Source: an uncultured Pseudodesulfovibrio sp. (GTDB lineage: Bacteria; Desulfobacterota; Desulfovibrionia; Desulfovibrionales; Desulfovibrionaceae). From it: 64,000 nucleotides of DNA. Made by a program: the position numbers and the translations under genes. This document shows, in pieces, positions 1 to 8,169 of the stretch (within the stretch, counting starts at the first letter, position 1; the number at the start of each line of letters is the position of its first letter). The stretch spans positions 3,631,001-3,695,000 of the forward strand of contig NZ_OY782498.1 of NCBI RefSeq assembly GCF_963677845.1, given 5' to 3'. Below the pieces are notes generated by a model that made no database searches, was not told the DNA's origin, and worked only from the letters and a program-made list of their open reading frames with translations.

Positions 1-733
1 ACCCCGAGACGATGAGCGTCCCCAATGAAGTCGACGCAACTAACATCAACATGACCACGATTTGATAACGAATGGCTATGAGTGGATCAGTCCCGGATAA
101 AATCTGACCGGTCATCATTCCCGGCAGAGACACGAGCCCTACGGCCATAAGCGAATTGATGGATGGGATCATTCCCGCCTTGATCGCGTTGCGCAGGATG
201 TCCTGCGAGGCTTCGCGATAATCCGCGCCAAGTGCGAGTTTCATTTCCACCTCTTCCCGTCGAGCTTTGAGGTCCGAGAAGAGCCGATCCAGACAAATGG
301 AAATTGCGGTCATGGAATTCCCGACAATCATACCTGCCAGCGGGATGAAATATTGGGGCGTCCACCATGGTTTGGCCCCGACAATCACGCCGGTAACGAG
401 CATGGTGACGAGTGAATAGGTAACGATCATGGAGAGAAATGTCGGGATGACAAAGGGGATGGTTTTTTCAGACACACGGCCACGTATGATATGCACAGCC
501 GCAGTGACCATGCCTGTAAACATGAGCAGCACGAGCCAGCTTATATTTGCACCGAAAACGAATTTGAGGACGTAGCCCATGAGAAAAAGCTGAGCAAATG
601 TTCGGATGGTGCCGATGAAGAGATCACGCCCAAGGCCGAGATTATATTTGAAGGACGTGACGCCTGCCAACAGCACGAATCCGAGACAGAGGGAGAGTTG
701 AAGCGGACCTATTTCAATGATGGATTGGGTCAT
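1..733 (-). CDS. FetB/YbbM-type ABC exporter permease (3' end outside window)
   Basis: Integral membrane permease of the UPF0014 (FetB/YbbM) family, which pairs with a FetA-type ATPase; E. coli FetAB is linked to iron export and oxidative-stress resistance. The minus-strand reading frame opens at the ATG ending at 733 (MTQSIIEIGPLQLSL...) and runs without a stop to base 1, about 244 residues, so the C-terminus is missing. Several hydrophobic helices are visible, with the family's amphipathic segment rich in Asp, Lys and Arg (DLKARREEVEMKLALG) followed by a conserved Ser/Pro/Gly-rich part (LVSLPGMMTGQILSG). The start overlaps the stop of the upstream ATPase gene (ATGA), implying translational coupling. 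Substrate specificity is inferred from family only. Confidence 0.85.
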   Translation of the reverse strand, partial: MTQSIIEIGPLQLSLCLGFVLLAGVTSFKYNLGLGRDLFIGTIRTFAQLFLMGYVLKFVFGANISWLVLLMFTGMVTAAVHIIRGRVSEKTIPFVIPTFLSMIVTYSLVTMLVTGVIVGAKPWWTPQYFIPLAGMIVGNSMTAISICLDRLFSDLKARREEVEMKLALGADYREASQDILRNAIKAGMIPSINSLMAVGLVSLPGMMTGQILSGTDPLIAIRYQIVVMLMLVASTSLGTLIVSG

Positions 734-1383
734 TGCGCCACCAGCCCTTTGTCGAGAATAGAGACGATTTGATTAACGCCTTCCGGTGTTTTTTCAGAGT
801 GGGAAATCATGATGACCGTGATTCCCTGACGACTGAGTTCCATTGTTTTTTTGAGCACGACTTCTGCGCTTTCCGGGTCAAGCGAAGCAGTGGGTTCGTC
901 CAGCAAAATGACTTCAGGGTGGAGTAACAGGCTGCGAATGAGACATATTCGTTGTGATTGCCCCACGGACAACCTGTCCGCTTCGCTGTCCAACGTTAGC
1001 CCTGTGAGCAGAAATGAATCCAAGTACCCGGTTAGTTCCAGATCCGCAGGAGGGGTGACGTCTTTATTGGCATGGAAGGAAAAGGGAAGCAGTAGGTTGT
1101 CTCGTACGGTTCCGGGAAGCAGGGTGGGCATTTGTTGAACGTATGCCACGCACCGTCGCAGGGATGCCGGAGCAATGTCAGTGATGTCACATTCCTTATA
1201 GTGAATGCTGCCGGACTGGATTTCTTCCAACCGGCAGAGCAGGCGGAGCAGCGTGGACTTCCCTGAACCGGATGGCCCTCGTACGAGATAATACGCCCCT
1301 TGCTCGAAAGTCAGATTGGCATCGTGCAAAATGGCTGGGCCATTCGGGTATGAAAAGGATACGGATTCAAGAGTTAAACACAT
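730..1383 (-). CDS. ABC transporter ATP-binding protein (FetA/YbbL-like)
   Basis: Cytoplasmic ATPase subunit expected to energise the adjacent FetB-type permease. The 217-residue protein has Walker A GPSGSGKST at 36-44, Q-loop near Q83, signature LSVGQ at 138-142, Walker B VILLDE at 158-163 and a switch His in the MISHSE segment. The length fits a single nucleotide-binding domain with no fused membrane part. It starts three bases after the stop of the TPR gene and overlaps the permease start, so the three form one minus-strand operon. Metal or other substrate is not evident from the sequence; FetAB-like export is inferred from the partner permease. Confidence 0.88.
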   Translation of the reverse strand: MCLTLESVSFSYPNGPAILHDANLTFEQGAYYLVRGPSGSGKSTLLRLLCRLEEIQSGSIHYKECDITDIAPASLRRCVAYVQQMPTLLPGTVRDNLLLPFSFHANKDVTPPADLELTGYLDSFLLTGLTLDSEADRLSVGQSQRICLIRSLLLHPEVILLDEPTASLDPESAEVVLKKTMELSRQGITVIMISHSEKTPEGVNQIVSILDKGLVAQ

Positions 1384-1386
1384 GCG

Positions 1387-2190
1387 TTATTCTTCTTTAT
1401 TGATATATGCCAAAAATTTGTTGGCTTCTTCGAAAGAAGGATTCAGTTCAAGAGCCTTGGTCAGGTTCGCTTGGCATTCGTCCTTTTCACCTTGTTCAAA
1501 ATAGGCGCGGGCGATGTTGTAGTAGAGGTTTTCGTCGTTTTCAGTGATTTCAAGAGCGCGGGAGTAATATTCAACGGCCTGATCAAGCAGCTTGGATTTG
1601 CGTAGGTTGATGCCGAATTCGTTAAACAGGTGCTTGTGCTCGGGGGCAAATGCTGCGTCCAGACCGACTACCCGTTCGAAGATATCTCCCGCTTTTTCCG
1701 TCTCCCCTCGCTCCATATAGGTCAGGCCGAGGCCGAAATTAGCGCGGACGTTTTGCTCGTCGAAGTTGAGCGTGGCTTCATACTCAAATTGAGCTGAGTA
1801 GAGTGCCCCTTGTTCGCGTTGATTTTCAGCGCGTTTCAAGGTGGAGTCCATTTCCTGCATTCTCGGATAGACTTCTGCCTGATAGTACTCCAATTCCGGA
1901 TTGAATTTTTCCAGAAAATCGGGCAGCGCAAAGGCTTCTTTGGGGCCGGATGGGATGTTGTTATTGTTCAGAGGTTGGACCATGACCACCCGCCCATTCT
2001 CGTCTGGGTCAGCTTCTTCGGCAAACCAGTATGACTTCTGGATAGCCTTACGGGAGGTGGTGCCGGTGCCGACCCGGTTGACAGATTGAGAAGAAAATAC
2101 TCCGAAGATTTTTTCGAGTTCCACATCTTCGGGAATAGTGACGGTCTCCATGGGTTCATCCGGGGCGACCTTGTTTTTATCTTGACTCAC
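1387..2190 (-). CDS. TPR repeat protein
   Basis: A 267-residue soluble protein. The N-terminal ~120 residues are acidic and of no recognised fold; residues about 120-260 contain at least three tetratricopeptide-like units (for example ALYSAQFEYEATLNFDEQN, LLDQAVEYYSRALEITEND and KDECQANLTKALELNPS). TPR domains are protein-protein interaction scaffolds. The start is GTG, chosen because AAGGA lies six bases upstream; a closer ATG is out of frame. No signal peptide or membrane segment is seen. It leads the operon with the FetAB-like exporter, but a functional link is only contextual. Confidence 0.8.
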   Translation of the reverse strand: MSQDKNKVAPDEPMETVTIPEDVELEKIFGVFSSQSVNRVGTGTTSRKAIQKSYWFAEEADPDENGRVVMVQPLNNNNIPSGPKEAFALPDFLEKFNPELEYYQAEVYPRMQEMDSTLKRAENQREQGALYSAQFEYEATLNFDEQNVRANFGLGLTYMERGETEKAGDIFERVVGLDAAFAPEHKHLFNEFGINLRKSKLLDQAVEYYSRALEITENDENLYYNIARAYFEQGEKDECQANLTKALELNPSFEEANKFLAYINKEE

Positions 2191-2588
2191 GACATGTCCT
2201 TGATTGGTTTCAATTCATTATGTGTGAACAAAAATTACACGGCAGTGCCATGAATGGCAACTGGCAGGGGTGTCGATTGAACGACAAAATAACACGTTCA
2301 CAGGATGCGTGCATCAGAGCAATGGCCGTGTGTATTGATGCAAAAGTTTAAGCCTTTATTCGATGCGGAGGACATACGTTTCCGACGAACATTCGTTTGA
2401 TTGGATACGAGAAAAAAAGATGTATCCAATGTAAAAAGATGACCATTTTCTCCCACCCCCTCCAAGGTGACAATCCGGTTTGTTTCGGGTAAACGCAAAG
2501 ACGGCGAATTACTGTCTTCTGGATCGAATGATTCCAGAAGATTTTATATAATGTAGATAATTGTTGATGTTTCAAGGAGACTCCACTG
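2191..2588. other. Intergenic region between divergent operons
   Basis: A 398-base stretch separating the leftward TPR/ABC operon from the rightward XRE-cupin gene. Apart from the operator-like inverted repeat and -10 box described separately near its right end, I see no gene, no tRNA-like fold and no convincing promoter for the leftward operon. Short reading frames here lack ribosome-binding sites. Confidence 0.6.
2515..2552 (+). promoter_or_regulatory. Operator-like inverted repeat overlapping promoter of XRE-cupin gene
   Basis: A perfect 9-bp inverted repeat, TCTTCTGGA (2515-2523) and TCCAGAAGA (2533-2541), separated by 9 bases, sits just before a consensus -10 box TATAAT (2547-2552). It covers the place where the -35 element would lie, the arrangement expected of a repressor site. 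The gene starts 36 bases downstream of the -10 and encodes an HTH regulator, so autoregulation is the simplest inference. Confidence 0.55.
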
Positions 2589-3149
2589 ATGGACAATGTC
2601 GGCAAAAGGATTCAGTCCTACCGAGAAAAACAGAATCTGACCATTGAGGATTTGGCCAATCGAACCACTTTGAGCGAAGATTTCATTCGCGCCGTTGAAG
2701 AAGAGGACATGTACCCTTCACTACAGCCGCTTGTGAAATTGGCACGTGCACTGGGTGTGCGGCTTGGTACTTTTATGGATGATCATGTGTCCCGCGATCC
2801 GTTGATCACTCGCCTTGGGGAACGTACGGAAGAACTGGTTATGCATCCCGCCGGGAAGGAACCAGGATTGAAGTTCCATTCCCTTGGCAAGGGAAAGACT
2901 GACCGTCATATGGAACCATTTTTTATTGAATTGATGCCCGAATCCGCCAAGGACGATCATCTTTCTTCGCATGAGGGAGAAGAATTCATCATCGTTCAAT
3001 CCGGTAAGGTGCGCATCAAATATGGCCAGGAAGAAACCATCCTTGAAAAAGGGGACTCTACTTATTTCAATTCCGTAGTACCGCACAATGTGGCGTGTGC
3101 CGGTGACGAAATGGCCGAAATCTATGCTGTCCTTTACTTCCCCGAATAG
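2589..3149 (+). CDS. XRE-family regulator with C-terminal cupin domain (module 1)
   Basis: A 186-residue DNA-binding regulator. Residues 1-65 form an XRE/Cro helix-turn-helix (IQSYREKQNLTIEDLANRT, then a second helix around LSEDFIRAVEEE); residues about 100-180 form a small cupin barrel (GEEFIIVQSGKVRIKYGQE, DSTYFNSVVPHNVAC) that in this family binds a small effector. The ATG is preceded by AAGGAGA at good spacing. It ends ten bases before an acyl-CoA ligase gene, so it probably controls that gene in response to a carboxylate or CoA ester; the effector is unknown. A second, diverged copy of the same pair lies at 5069-7347. Confidence 0.88.
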   Translation: MDNVGKRIQSYREKQNLTIEDLANRTTLSEDFIRAVEEEDMYPSLQPLVKLARALGVRLGTFMDDHVSRDPLITRLGERTEELVMHPAGKEPGLKFHSLGKGKTDRHMEPFFIELMPESAKDDHLSSHEGEEFIIVQSGKVRIKYGQEETILEKGDSTYFNSVVPHNVACAGDEMAEIYAVLYFPE

Positions 3150-3159
3150 GGAGGCCGTC

Positions 3160-4800
3160 ATGACAGCACTTCGCGAAATAACCCTCGGACAACTTTTGGA
3201 CGAGGCGGTTGAAAAGTGGCCTGATCAGGATGCCGTGGTCTATGTGGACCGTGATTTTCATCTGACGTATGCGGAATTCGGCGACTTGGTAGACACCATT
3301 GCCAAAGGCCTCATGGGGTTGGGTGTACAAAAGGGTGAAAAGGTCGCTATCTGGGCGAACAACGTACCCTATTGGGTCGCCCTGCAGTTTGCCACGGCCA
3401 AGATCGGAGCAATTCTGCTTACGGTAAACACCCATTATCGTTCACACGAGCTTAAATATCTGCTTGAACACTCCGAGGCAGAAAACCTGTTCATCATCGG
3501 TGAATATCGGGGGCATGATTATCTCGCCTCGGTGTATGAGCAGGTGCCGGAACTGAAATCGCAGGAGCGTGGGCAGCTTCATACCAATACGTTCCCTCAT
3601 CTTAAGCGTGTGTTCTATCTTGGGCACGAGAAGCATCGCGGCATGTATTCCATTCCTGAATTGCAGGCCATGTCCGCCATGGTTTCCGATCAGGATTACA
3701 AGGCCCGTCAGGCTGAGCTTGATGCCCATGATGTCGTTAATATGCAGTACACCTCCGGGACCACGGGGTTCCCCAAGGGAGTGCAGCTGTCTCATTACAA
3801 CATTGCCAACAACGGCTACTGGATCGGAAAGAATCAGAACTTCCAGCCGGGTGATCGGCTTGCTCTGACCGTGCCGCTCTTTCACTGTTTTGGCTGTGTG
3901 CTTGGTGTCCTTGCCTGCGTTAACCATGGTGTGGCCATGATCATTCTTGAGGACTTCGTGCCTACAGATGTCATGCTCGCTATTGATCAGGAAAAATGTA
4001 CTGCGGTATACGGTGTGCCCACCATGTTTATCGCCATGCTCGATCATGCCATGTTTGATCGTTTCGATTATTCCTCCCTGCGTACCGGCATTATGGCTGG
4101 TTCGCCGTGTCCGGTGGAAGTCATGAAGCGGGTCATGGACAAGATGAACATGAAGGAAATTACCATCTGTTATGGCCTTACCGAGGCCAGTCCGGTCATG
4201 AGTCAGACCACCATCGGCGACACCATTGAGCATATGACAGAGACCGTTGGTCCGGCCATGCCTGAAGTGGAGATTCGCATTACTGACCCCGAAACGGGTG
4301 AAAAATGTGCTTCCGGTGTTCAGGGTGAGGTTTGCTGTCGTGGCTACAATGTCATGAAGGGCTACTATAATAACGAGAAAGCCACGGTTGCCGCTATTGA
4401 TACAGACGGTTGGCTGCACTCCGGCGATCTCGGTGTTATGGATGACGACGGCTACCTGTCTATTACGGGCCGTCTTAAGGACATGATTATTCGTGGTGGC
4501 GAGAATATCTATCCCCGTGAAATCGAGGAGTTCCTTTATACCATGGAAGGCATTCTCGATGTGCAGGTGGCTGGTGTTCCCAGCGAAAAATTTGGTGAGC
4601 AGGTCGGAGCTTTCGTTATTCTCAAGGAAAACGTTGAGCTCGAACCTGAAGATGTTATCGACTATTGTCGTGGCAAGATCGCTCGCTACAAGATTCCGAA
4701 ATACGTTACATTCATGACTGAATATCCCATGACTGCATCCGGGAAAATTCAGAAATATAAATTGCGCGATCACGCAGCCACCCTGTGGCCAGACGCGTAG
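3160..4800 (+). CDS. AMP-forming acyl-CoA synthetase (ligase 1)
   Basis: ANL-superfamily enzyme that activates a carboxylic acid to an acyl-adenylate and then a CoA thioester in the cytoplasm. The start at 3160 (MTALREITLG) is preferred over an in-frame ATG inside the upstream gene because GGGAGG stands just before it; this gives 546 residues, a normal length. The ATP-binding loop YTSGTTGFPKG lies at about 197-207, the YGLTEASPV motif near 340, the SGDLGVMDDDGYL/GRLKDMIIRGGENIYP hinge region near 430-455, and catalytic Lys529 in SGKIQK. The N-terminal part resembles long/medium-chain fatty acyl ligases, but the true substrate cannot be read from sequence. It is co-transcribed with the XRE-cupin regulator. 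Confidence 0.88.
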   Translation: MTALREITLGQLLDEAVEKWPDQDAVVYVDRDFHLTYAEFGDLVDTIAKGLMGLGVQKGEKVAIWANNVPYWVALQFATAKIGAILLTVNTHYRSHELKYLLEHSEAENLFIIGEYRGHDYLASVYEQVPELKSQERGQLHTNTFPHLKRVFYLGHEKHRGMYSIPELQAMSAMVSDQDYKARQAELDAHDVVNMQYTSGTTGFPKGVQLSHYNIANNGYWIGKNQNFQPGDRLALTVPLFHCFGCVLGVLACVNHGVAMIILEDFVPTDVMLAIDQEKCTAVYGVPTMFIAMLDHAMFDRFDYSSLRTGIMAGSPCPVEVMKRVMDKMNMKEITICYGLTEASPVMSQTTIGDTIEHMTETVGPAMPEVEIRITDPETGEKCASGVQGEVCCRGYNVMKGYYNNEKATVAAIDTDGWLHSGDLGVMDDDGYLSITGRLKDMIIRGGENIYPREIEEFLYTMEGILDVQVAGVPSEKFGEQVGAFVILKENVELEPEDVIDYCRGKIARYKIPKYVTFMTEYPMTASGKIQKYKLRDHAATLWPDA

Positions 4801-4816
4801 AATAAAGATGAAGACT

Positions 4817-4846
4817 GGGGGAAACCTTTTGAAAGAGGTTTCCCCC
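4817..4846. repeat. Intergenic hairpin repeat, part 1
   Basis: GGGGGAAACC (4817-4826) and GGTTTCCCCC (4837-4846) form a perfect 10-bp stem with a 10-base loop, 16 bases after the ligase stop. With the hairpin at 5006-5037 it forms a composite intergenic block of a style that I recall as common between genes in Desulfovibrionaceae. It may double as a transcription terminator, but there is no T-tract on either side. Confidence 0.6.
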
Positions 4847-5005
4847 AAACCCTCATCAAGAACTTTCAGACGCGCCGTCAGAAAGCTTAATGGGGGATAT
4901 AAAGACACGTTGGCGGCGTGTCGGTGGCAAGCAAAGGGGAAAATGTTGCTTGTCAGGAAGAATCCTCCACCCCGTCGGGGTGGCGATAAAAAGTTTTGGA
5001 GGATT

Positions 5006-5037
5006 CTCAAGGAACCTTTTTTAAAAGGTTCCTTGAG
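5006..5037. repeat. Intergenic hairpin repeat, part 2
   Basis: CTCAAGGAACCTTTT (5006-5020) and AAAAGGTTCCTTGAG (5023-5037) are perfect 15-bp arms around two bases, followed by GCCGCCGGAGGC. The arm sequence and trailing GC-rich motif look like a dispersed repeat family. It lies just upstream of the second XRE-cupin gene, where it could terminate readthrough from module 1. Confidence 0.6.
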
Positions 5038-5068
5038 CCGCCGGAGGCACTTCTTACAGGAGGTATAT

Positions 5069-5617
5069 ATGGAACAGTACAAGGAAATTGCGCCCCGTTT
5101 AGTGGGATTGCGAGAAGGAATCGGCTGGACCGTTGCTGAGATGGCAGATCTTTTGGGGCTGCCGGAAGACAAAGTTGCCGGATATGAATCCGGGACAGTC
5201 GAGATTCCGGTGGGGTATATGTTGGATGTTTCCCGACTGTGTCGAGTCGATCTGACCACGCTCATTTCCGGGCGGGAACCCCATCTGAAATCGTATTCCG
5301 TCGTCCGTAAAGATGAAGGGTACGCTGTGGATCGTCGCAAGGATTATGATTATAAATCCTTGGGGTACAAGTTCGCCGGACGCGAAATGGAACCATTTTT
5401 GATCACAGTACCGCCCAAGCCCGAAGAAGAAATGGTCGAAACTGCACACCGTGGACAGGAATTTATGTACGTCCTTGAAGGGCGTCTTGAGGTCCGTCTT
5501 GGTGGTGAGGCAATTGTTGTTGAGCCGGGTGATTCTCTGTATTTCAGCTCCGAAACTCCCCATGCCTTGCGTGGTATGGATGGTAAAGAAGTAAAATTCC
5601 TTGATGTGATTCTGTAG
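5069..5617 (+). CDS. XRE-family regulator with C-terminal cupin domain (module 2)
   Basis: A 182-residue paralogue of the regulator at 2589-3149. The HTH occupies residues 1-65 (LVGLREGIGWTVAEMADLL, KVAGYESGTVEIP) and the cupin about 100-180 (GQEFMYVLEGRLEVRLGGE, GDSLYFSSETPHALRG). The start at 5069 is set by AGGAGG six bases upstream. A longer frame open from 4808 reads through the intergenic hairpin repeats and is rejected. It is followed after 95 bases by a second acyl-CoA ligase, mirroring module 1. A short GGCCGAT/ATCGGTC dyad lies just after the stop. Confidence 0.87.
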   Translation: MEQYKEIAPRLVGLREGIGWTVAEMADLLGLPEDKVAGYESGTVEIPVGYMLDVSRLCRVDLTTLISGREPHLKSYSVVRKDEGYAVDRRKDYDYKSLGYKFAGREMEPFLITVPPKPEEEMVETAHRGQEFMYVLEGRLEVRLGGEAIVVEPGDSLYFSSETPHALRGMDGKEVKFLDVIL

Positions 5618-5712
5618 GGTTGGCCGATTTATCGGTCCGCCCGGAACAAGGTATGTAATTTTTTATGTGCGAAAAAACGCAAAATTGATTCAGAATCACG
5701 GAGTTATTTATC

Positions 5713-7347
5713 ATGTTTACTAAGGAAGAATACGCCGATTACGCAGACTTGTGCGCCAGATATAAACCGGAATGCCCTGAGAATTTCAACTTTTCTTATG
5801 ATGTTCTGGACGCAATGGAGCCGGGAAAAACCGCGCTTATTCATGTTGACGACAATGGTGTCCGTCGCGAATACGATTTCAAATTCTTTCAGGAAACGTC
5901 GAGCAGACTCGCCAATGCCCTTGTGAAACAGGGCGTCAAGAAAGGCGATCGTGTCATGCTCGTCCTGTATCGCCGTATGGAATATTGGACGGTTATGCTC
6001 GCACTGCATCGCATCGGTGCACTGCCTATCCCGTCTCCTTCTCTGTTGACGAAAAAAGACATCTCTCAGCGTGTCAATTACGCCAAGATTTCAGCTATCA
6101 TTTGTGAAGATTCCATTTGTGCTCGAGTGGATGAAGCCAAAGGGGATTGCCCCGGCCTTAAACATTTCGTGCAGATTGACGGCGAAACTAAAGACGGTTG
6201 GCACGACTATGAAGAACTCATGGCAACCGGCGATGCAAGCTTTCCGCGGACTGCTGATTCCCCGGGCGGCGATGATCCCATGGTTATCTTTTTCTCCTCC
6301 GGTACAACCGGTCTGCCAAAGATGGTGCTGCACAATTCCTCCTATCCGGCGAGCCATTTCACAACAGCCGCGATGTGGCATGACCTCGAAGAGGGCGACA
6401 TCCATCTGACTCTGTCCGAGACCGGGTGGGCCAAGTCGGTGTGGGGCAAGTTTTATGGTCAGTGGATGGCAGGTGCTGTTGTTTTTGTCTGGGATTTCCG
6501 GGGCAAGTTCGAGCCTGCTCATCTCTTGCAAATCATGGAAGAGAACAAGATTACGACCTTTTGTGCACCTCCGACGGTCTACCGTTTTCTCGTACGCGAG
6601 GATTTGTCCAAGTACACACTGTCTCTTCGTCACTGCACCACGGCTGGCGAATTGTTGAATGAGTCGGTGTTCCATGCATGGGAAAAGGCGTTCAACATGC
6701 CTCTTTATGAAGGATATGGTCAGACCGAAACCACACTTCAGGTGGCGACGTTCAAATGCATGAAGCCGAAACCCGGTTCCATTGGTCGTCCTGTTCCCGG
6801 TTGGGACATTGCGCTTATGGACGATGAGGGCAAGAAAGTTCCTCAGGGTGAGGAAGGCGAAATTTGTATCCGTATCGACAAGCCAGTGCTCGGGTTGTTC
6901 GATTCCTATATGGATGAGCCGGAAAAGACCGAGTCCGTCAAGTTCGACGGCTGGTATCACACCGGTGACAAGGCATGGGCGGATGAAGACGGATACCTTT
7001 GGTTTATGGGGCGTACCGACGACCTGATCAAAAGCTCCGGCTATCGTATAGGACCCTTTGAGGTCGAGTCTGCTTTGGTGGCTCATGATGCTGTCATCGA
7101 GGCTGCTGTCACCGGCTTGCCTGATGATGTGCGTGGGCAACTGGTCAAGGCAACCGTCGTTCTCGCTCCCGGGTATGAGCCGTCCGAAGAGCTGACCAAG
7201 GCCCTTCAGACGTATGTCCGCGAATTGACCGCACCGTATAAATACCCCCGCGTCATCGAATATGTGGACGATCTGCCCAAGACCATTTCCGGCAAGATCA
7301 AGCGCAAGGAGATTCGGGAAGCGGATCTGAAGAAGTTCAATAAATAA
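5713..7347 (+). CDS. AMP-forming acyl-CoA synthetase, medium-chain/ACSM-like (ligase 2)
   Basis: ANL-superfamily ligase, 544 residues, starting with an ATG behind CGGAG. The ATP loop SSGTTGLPK lies at about 195-203, YGQTETT near 336, the TGDKAWADEDGYLWFMGRTD segment near 418-436, followed by LIKSSGYRIGPFEVES, and the catalytic Lys528 is in ISGKIKRK. The 'GRTDDLIKSSGYRIGP' pattern is typical of acetyl/propionyl/medium-chain acyl-CoA synthetases rather than long-chain FadD, so it is a different subfamily from ligase 1. Activation of a short or medium carboxylic acid, possibly aromatic or branched, is inferred. A strong bidirectional terminator follows. Confidence 0.88.
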   Translation: MFTKEEYADYADLCARYKPECPENFNFSYDVLDAMEPGKTALIHVDDNGVRREYDFKFFQETSSRLANALVKQGVKKGDRVMLVLYRRMEYWTVMLALHRIGALPIPSPSLLTKKDISQRVNYAKISAIICEDSICARVDEAKGDCPGLKHFVQIDGETKDGWHDYEELMATGDASFPRTADSPGGDDPMVIFFSSGTTGLPKMVLHNSSYPASHFTTAAMWHDLEEGDIHLTLSETGWAKSVWGKFYGQWMAGAVVFVWDFRGKFEPAHLLQIMEENKITTFCAPPTVYRFLVREDLSKYTLSLRHCTTAGELLNESVFHAWEKAFNMPLYEGYGQTETTLQVATFKCMKPKPGSIGRPVPGWDIALMDDEGKKVPQGEEGEICIRIDKPVLGLFDSYMDEPEKTESVKFDGWYHTGDKAWADEDGYLWFMGRTDDLIKSSGYRIGPFEVESALVAHDAVIEAAVTGLPDDVRGQLVKATVVLAPGYEPSEELTKALQTYVRELTAPYKYPRVIEYVDDLPKTISGKIKRKEIREADLKKFNK

Positions 7348-7367
7348 GAAAACTGACGATTAAATAC

Positions 7368-7399
7368 AAAAAAAGCCGACCATGTGGTCGGCTTTTTTT
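7368..7399. terminator. Bidirectional Rho-independent terminator
   Basis: Stem AGCCGACCA/TGGTCGGCT flanked by an A-run on the left and a T-run on the right. It lies between the convergent ends of the ligase gene and the small minus-strand gene and can serve both. Confidence 0.9.
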
Positions 7400-7420
7400 G
7401 TGGCTATTGATGATGGAAAA

Positions 7421-7684
7421 CTATTGTGGGTTGTTTGGATCGGCTTCGTTTTCTTCATTTGCTTCAGCCTCAGCAACGCCGTCTTCCGTGAGAAGAGAGG
7501 CATATGCGTCTTTGAAAATGAGTTTTGTAGCGAGTTCGTCGGCTTTTTCCCCGAGTTCCATGAGGTGCTCCAGGAAGTCGAGAATAAGCAGTCTACGTTC
7601 TTCTTCTCCGTTTTCAAATTCGAATTTGCAGTCGCCGGATTCGAAATACTTGGCCACGCGTTCCAGATAATCGATGTCGAGCAT
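7421..7684 (-). CDS. Small acidic protein of unknown function
   Basis: An 87-residue protein, strongly acidic (runs such as FENGEEERR and AEANEENEADPN), probably helical and soluble, with no signal peptide or membrane segment. I do not recognise a family. GGAG lies upstream of the ATG, though at a long spacing. It starts 14 bases after rlmH and ends before the bidirectional terminator, so it is probably the last gene of the metallophosphoesterase-rlmH operon. Confidence 0.7.
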   Translation of the reverse strand: MLDIDYLERVAKYFESGDCKFEFENGEEERRLLILDFLEHLMELGEKADELATKLIFKDAYASLLTEDGVAEAEANEENEADPNNPQ

Positions 7685-7698
7685 ACGTAAAATCTCCG

Positions 7699-8169
7699 TT
7701 AGTCGTGATGGTAGGGCATGTTTTTATGGATGGTTCCGACGCGATATAATTGCTCAAGCAGGAGCAAACGTGCCAGCTCATGCGGCAGTGTCATGTCACT
7801 AAGCCGGATGGAATGACGGGCCGCTTTTTTGACGTCTTCGGACAATCCAAAGGGGCCGCCGATGACAAATACAGGCCGTTGGTTTGGTGCATCTGTCCAT
7901 TTTTGAACCCGTTTGGCGAGTTCTCGTGAGGTCAATCGGTCGCCATATTCATCAAGAATGATGAGTACGTCACCCTTTTTGACCTTGGAAAGAATGCCTT
8001 CACCTTCCTTTTTGTTCTTGTCCTGAACTGGAAGTTTGCCGGGGGCGTCTTTGATTATAGACTCTTCCAGTTTGAAAAAACGTGAAAGTTTTTTCCAGTA
8101 ATGGGCGCACCCATCCTTGGAAAATGGCTCTTTGAGTTTTCCAACCCAGATGAATCCGATCTTGCTCAT
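7699..8169 (-). CDS. rlmH: 23S rRNA (pseudouridine1915-N3)-methyltransferase
   Basis: RlmH (formerly YbeA) is a SPOUT methyltransferase that modifies pseudouridine 1915 in helix 69 of 23S rRNA on assembled ribosomes. The 156-residue protein has the SPOUT knot motifs FVIGGPFGLSEDVKK and LSDMTLPHELARLLLLEQLYR, and the family's C-terminal HKNMPYHHD. Its start overlaps the stop of the upstream phosphoesterase (ATGA), indicating coupling. It is slightly shorter than E. coli RlmH plus linker insertions but all core motifs are intact. Confidence 0.93.
   Translation of the reverse strand: MSKIGFIWVGKLKEPFSKDGCAHYWKKLSRFFKLEESIIKDAPGKLPVQDKNKKEGEGILSKVKKGDVLIILDEYGDRLTSRELAKRVQKWTDAPNQRPVFVIGGPFGLSEDVKKAARHSIRLSDMTLPHELARLLLLEQLYRVGTIHKNMPYHHD

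Noticed and set aside
4808-5068. N-terminal extension of the second XRE-cupin gene
   Set aside because: It translates intergenic hairpins; the AGGAGG before 5069 and homology to module 1 place the start there.
3442-5340. 632-codon minus-strand frame antisense to ligase 1
   Set aside because: Shadow of the strongly biased codon pattern of the acyl-CoA ligase; the plus-strand gene has full motifs, the antisense translation has none.
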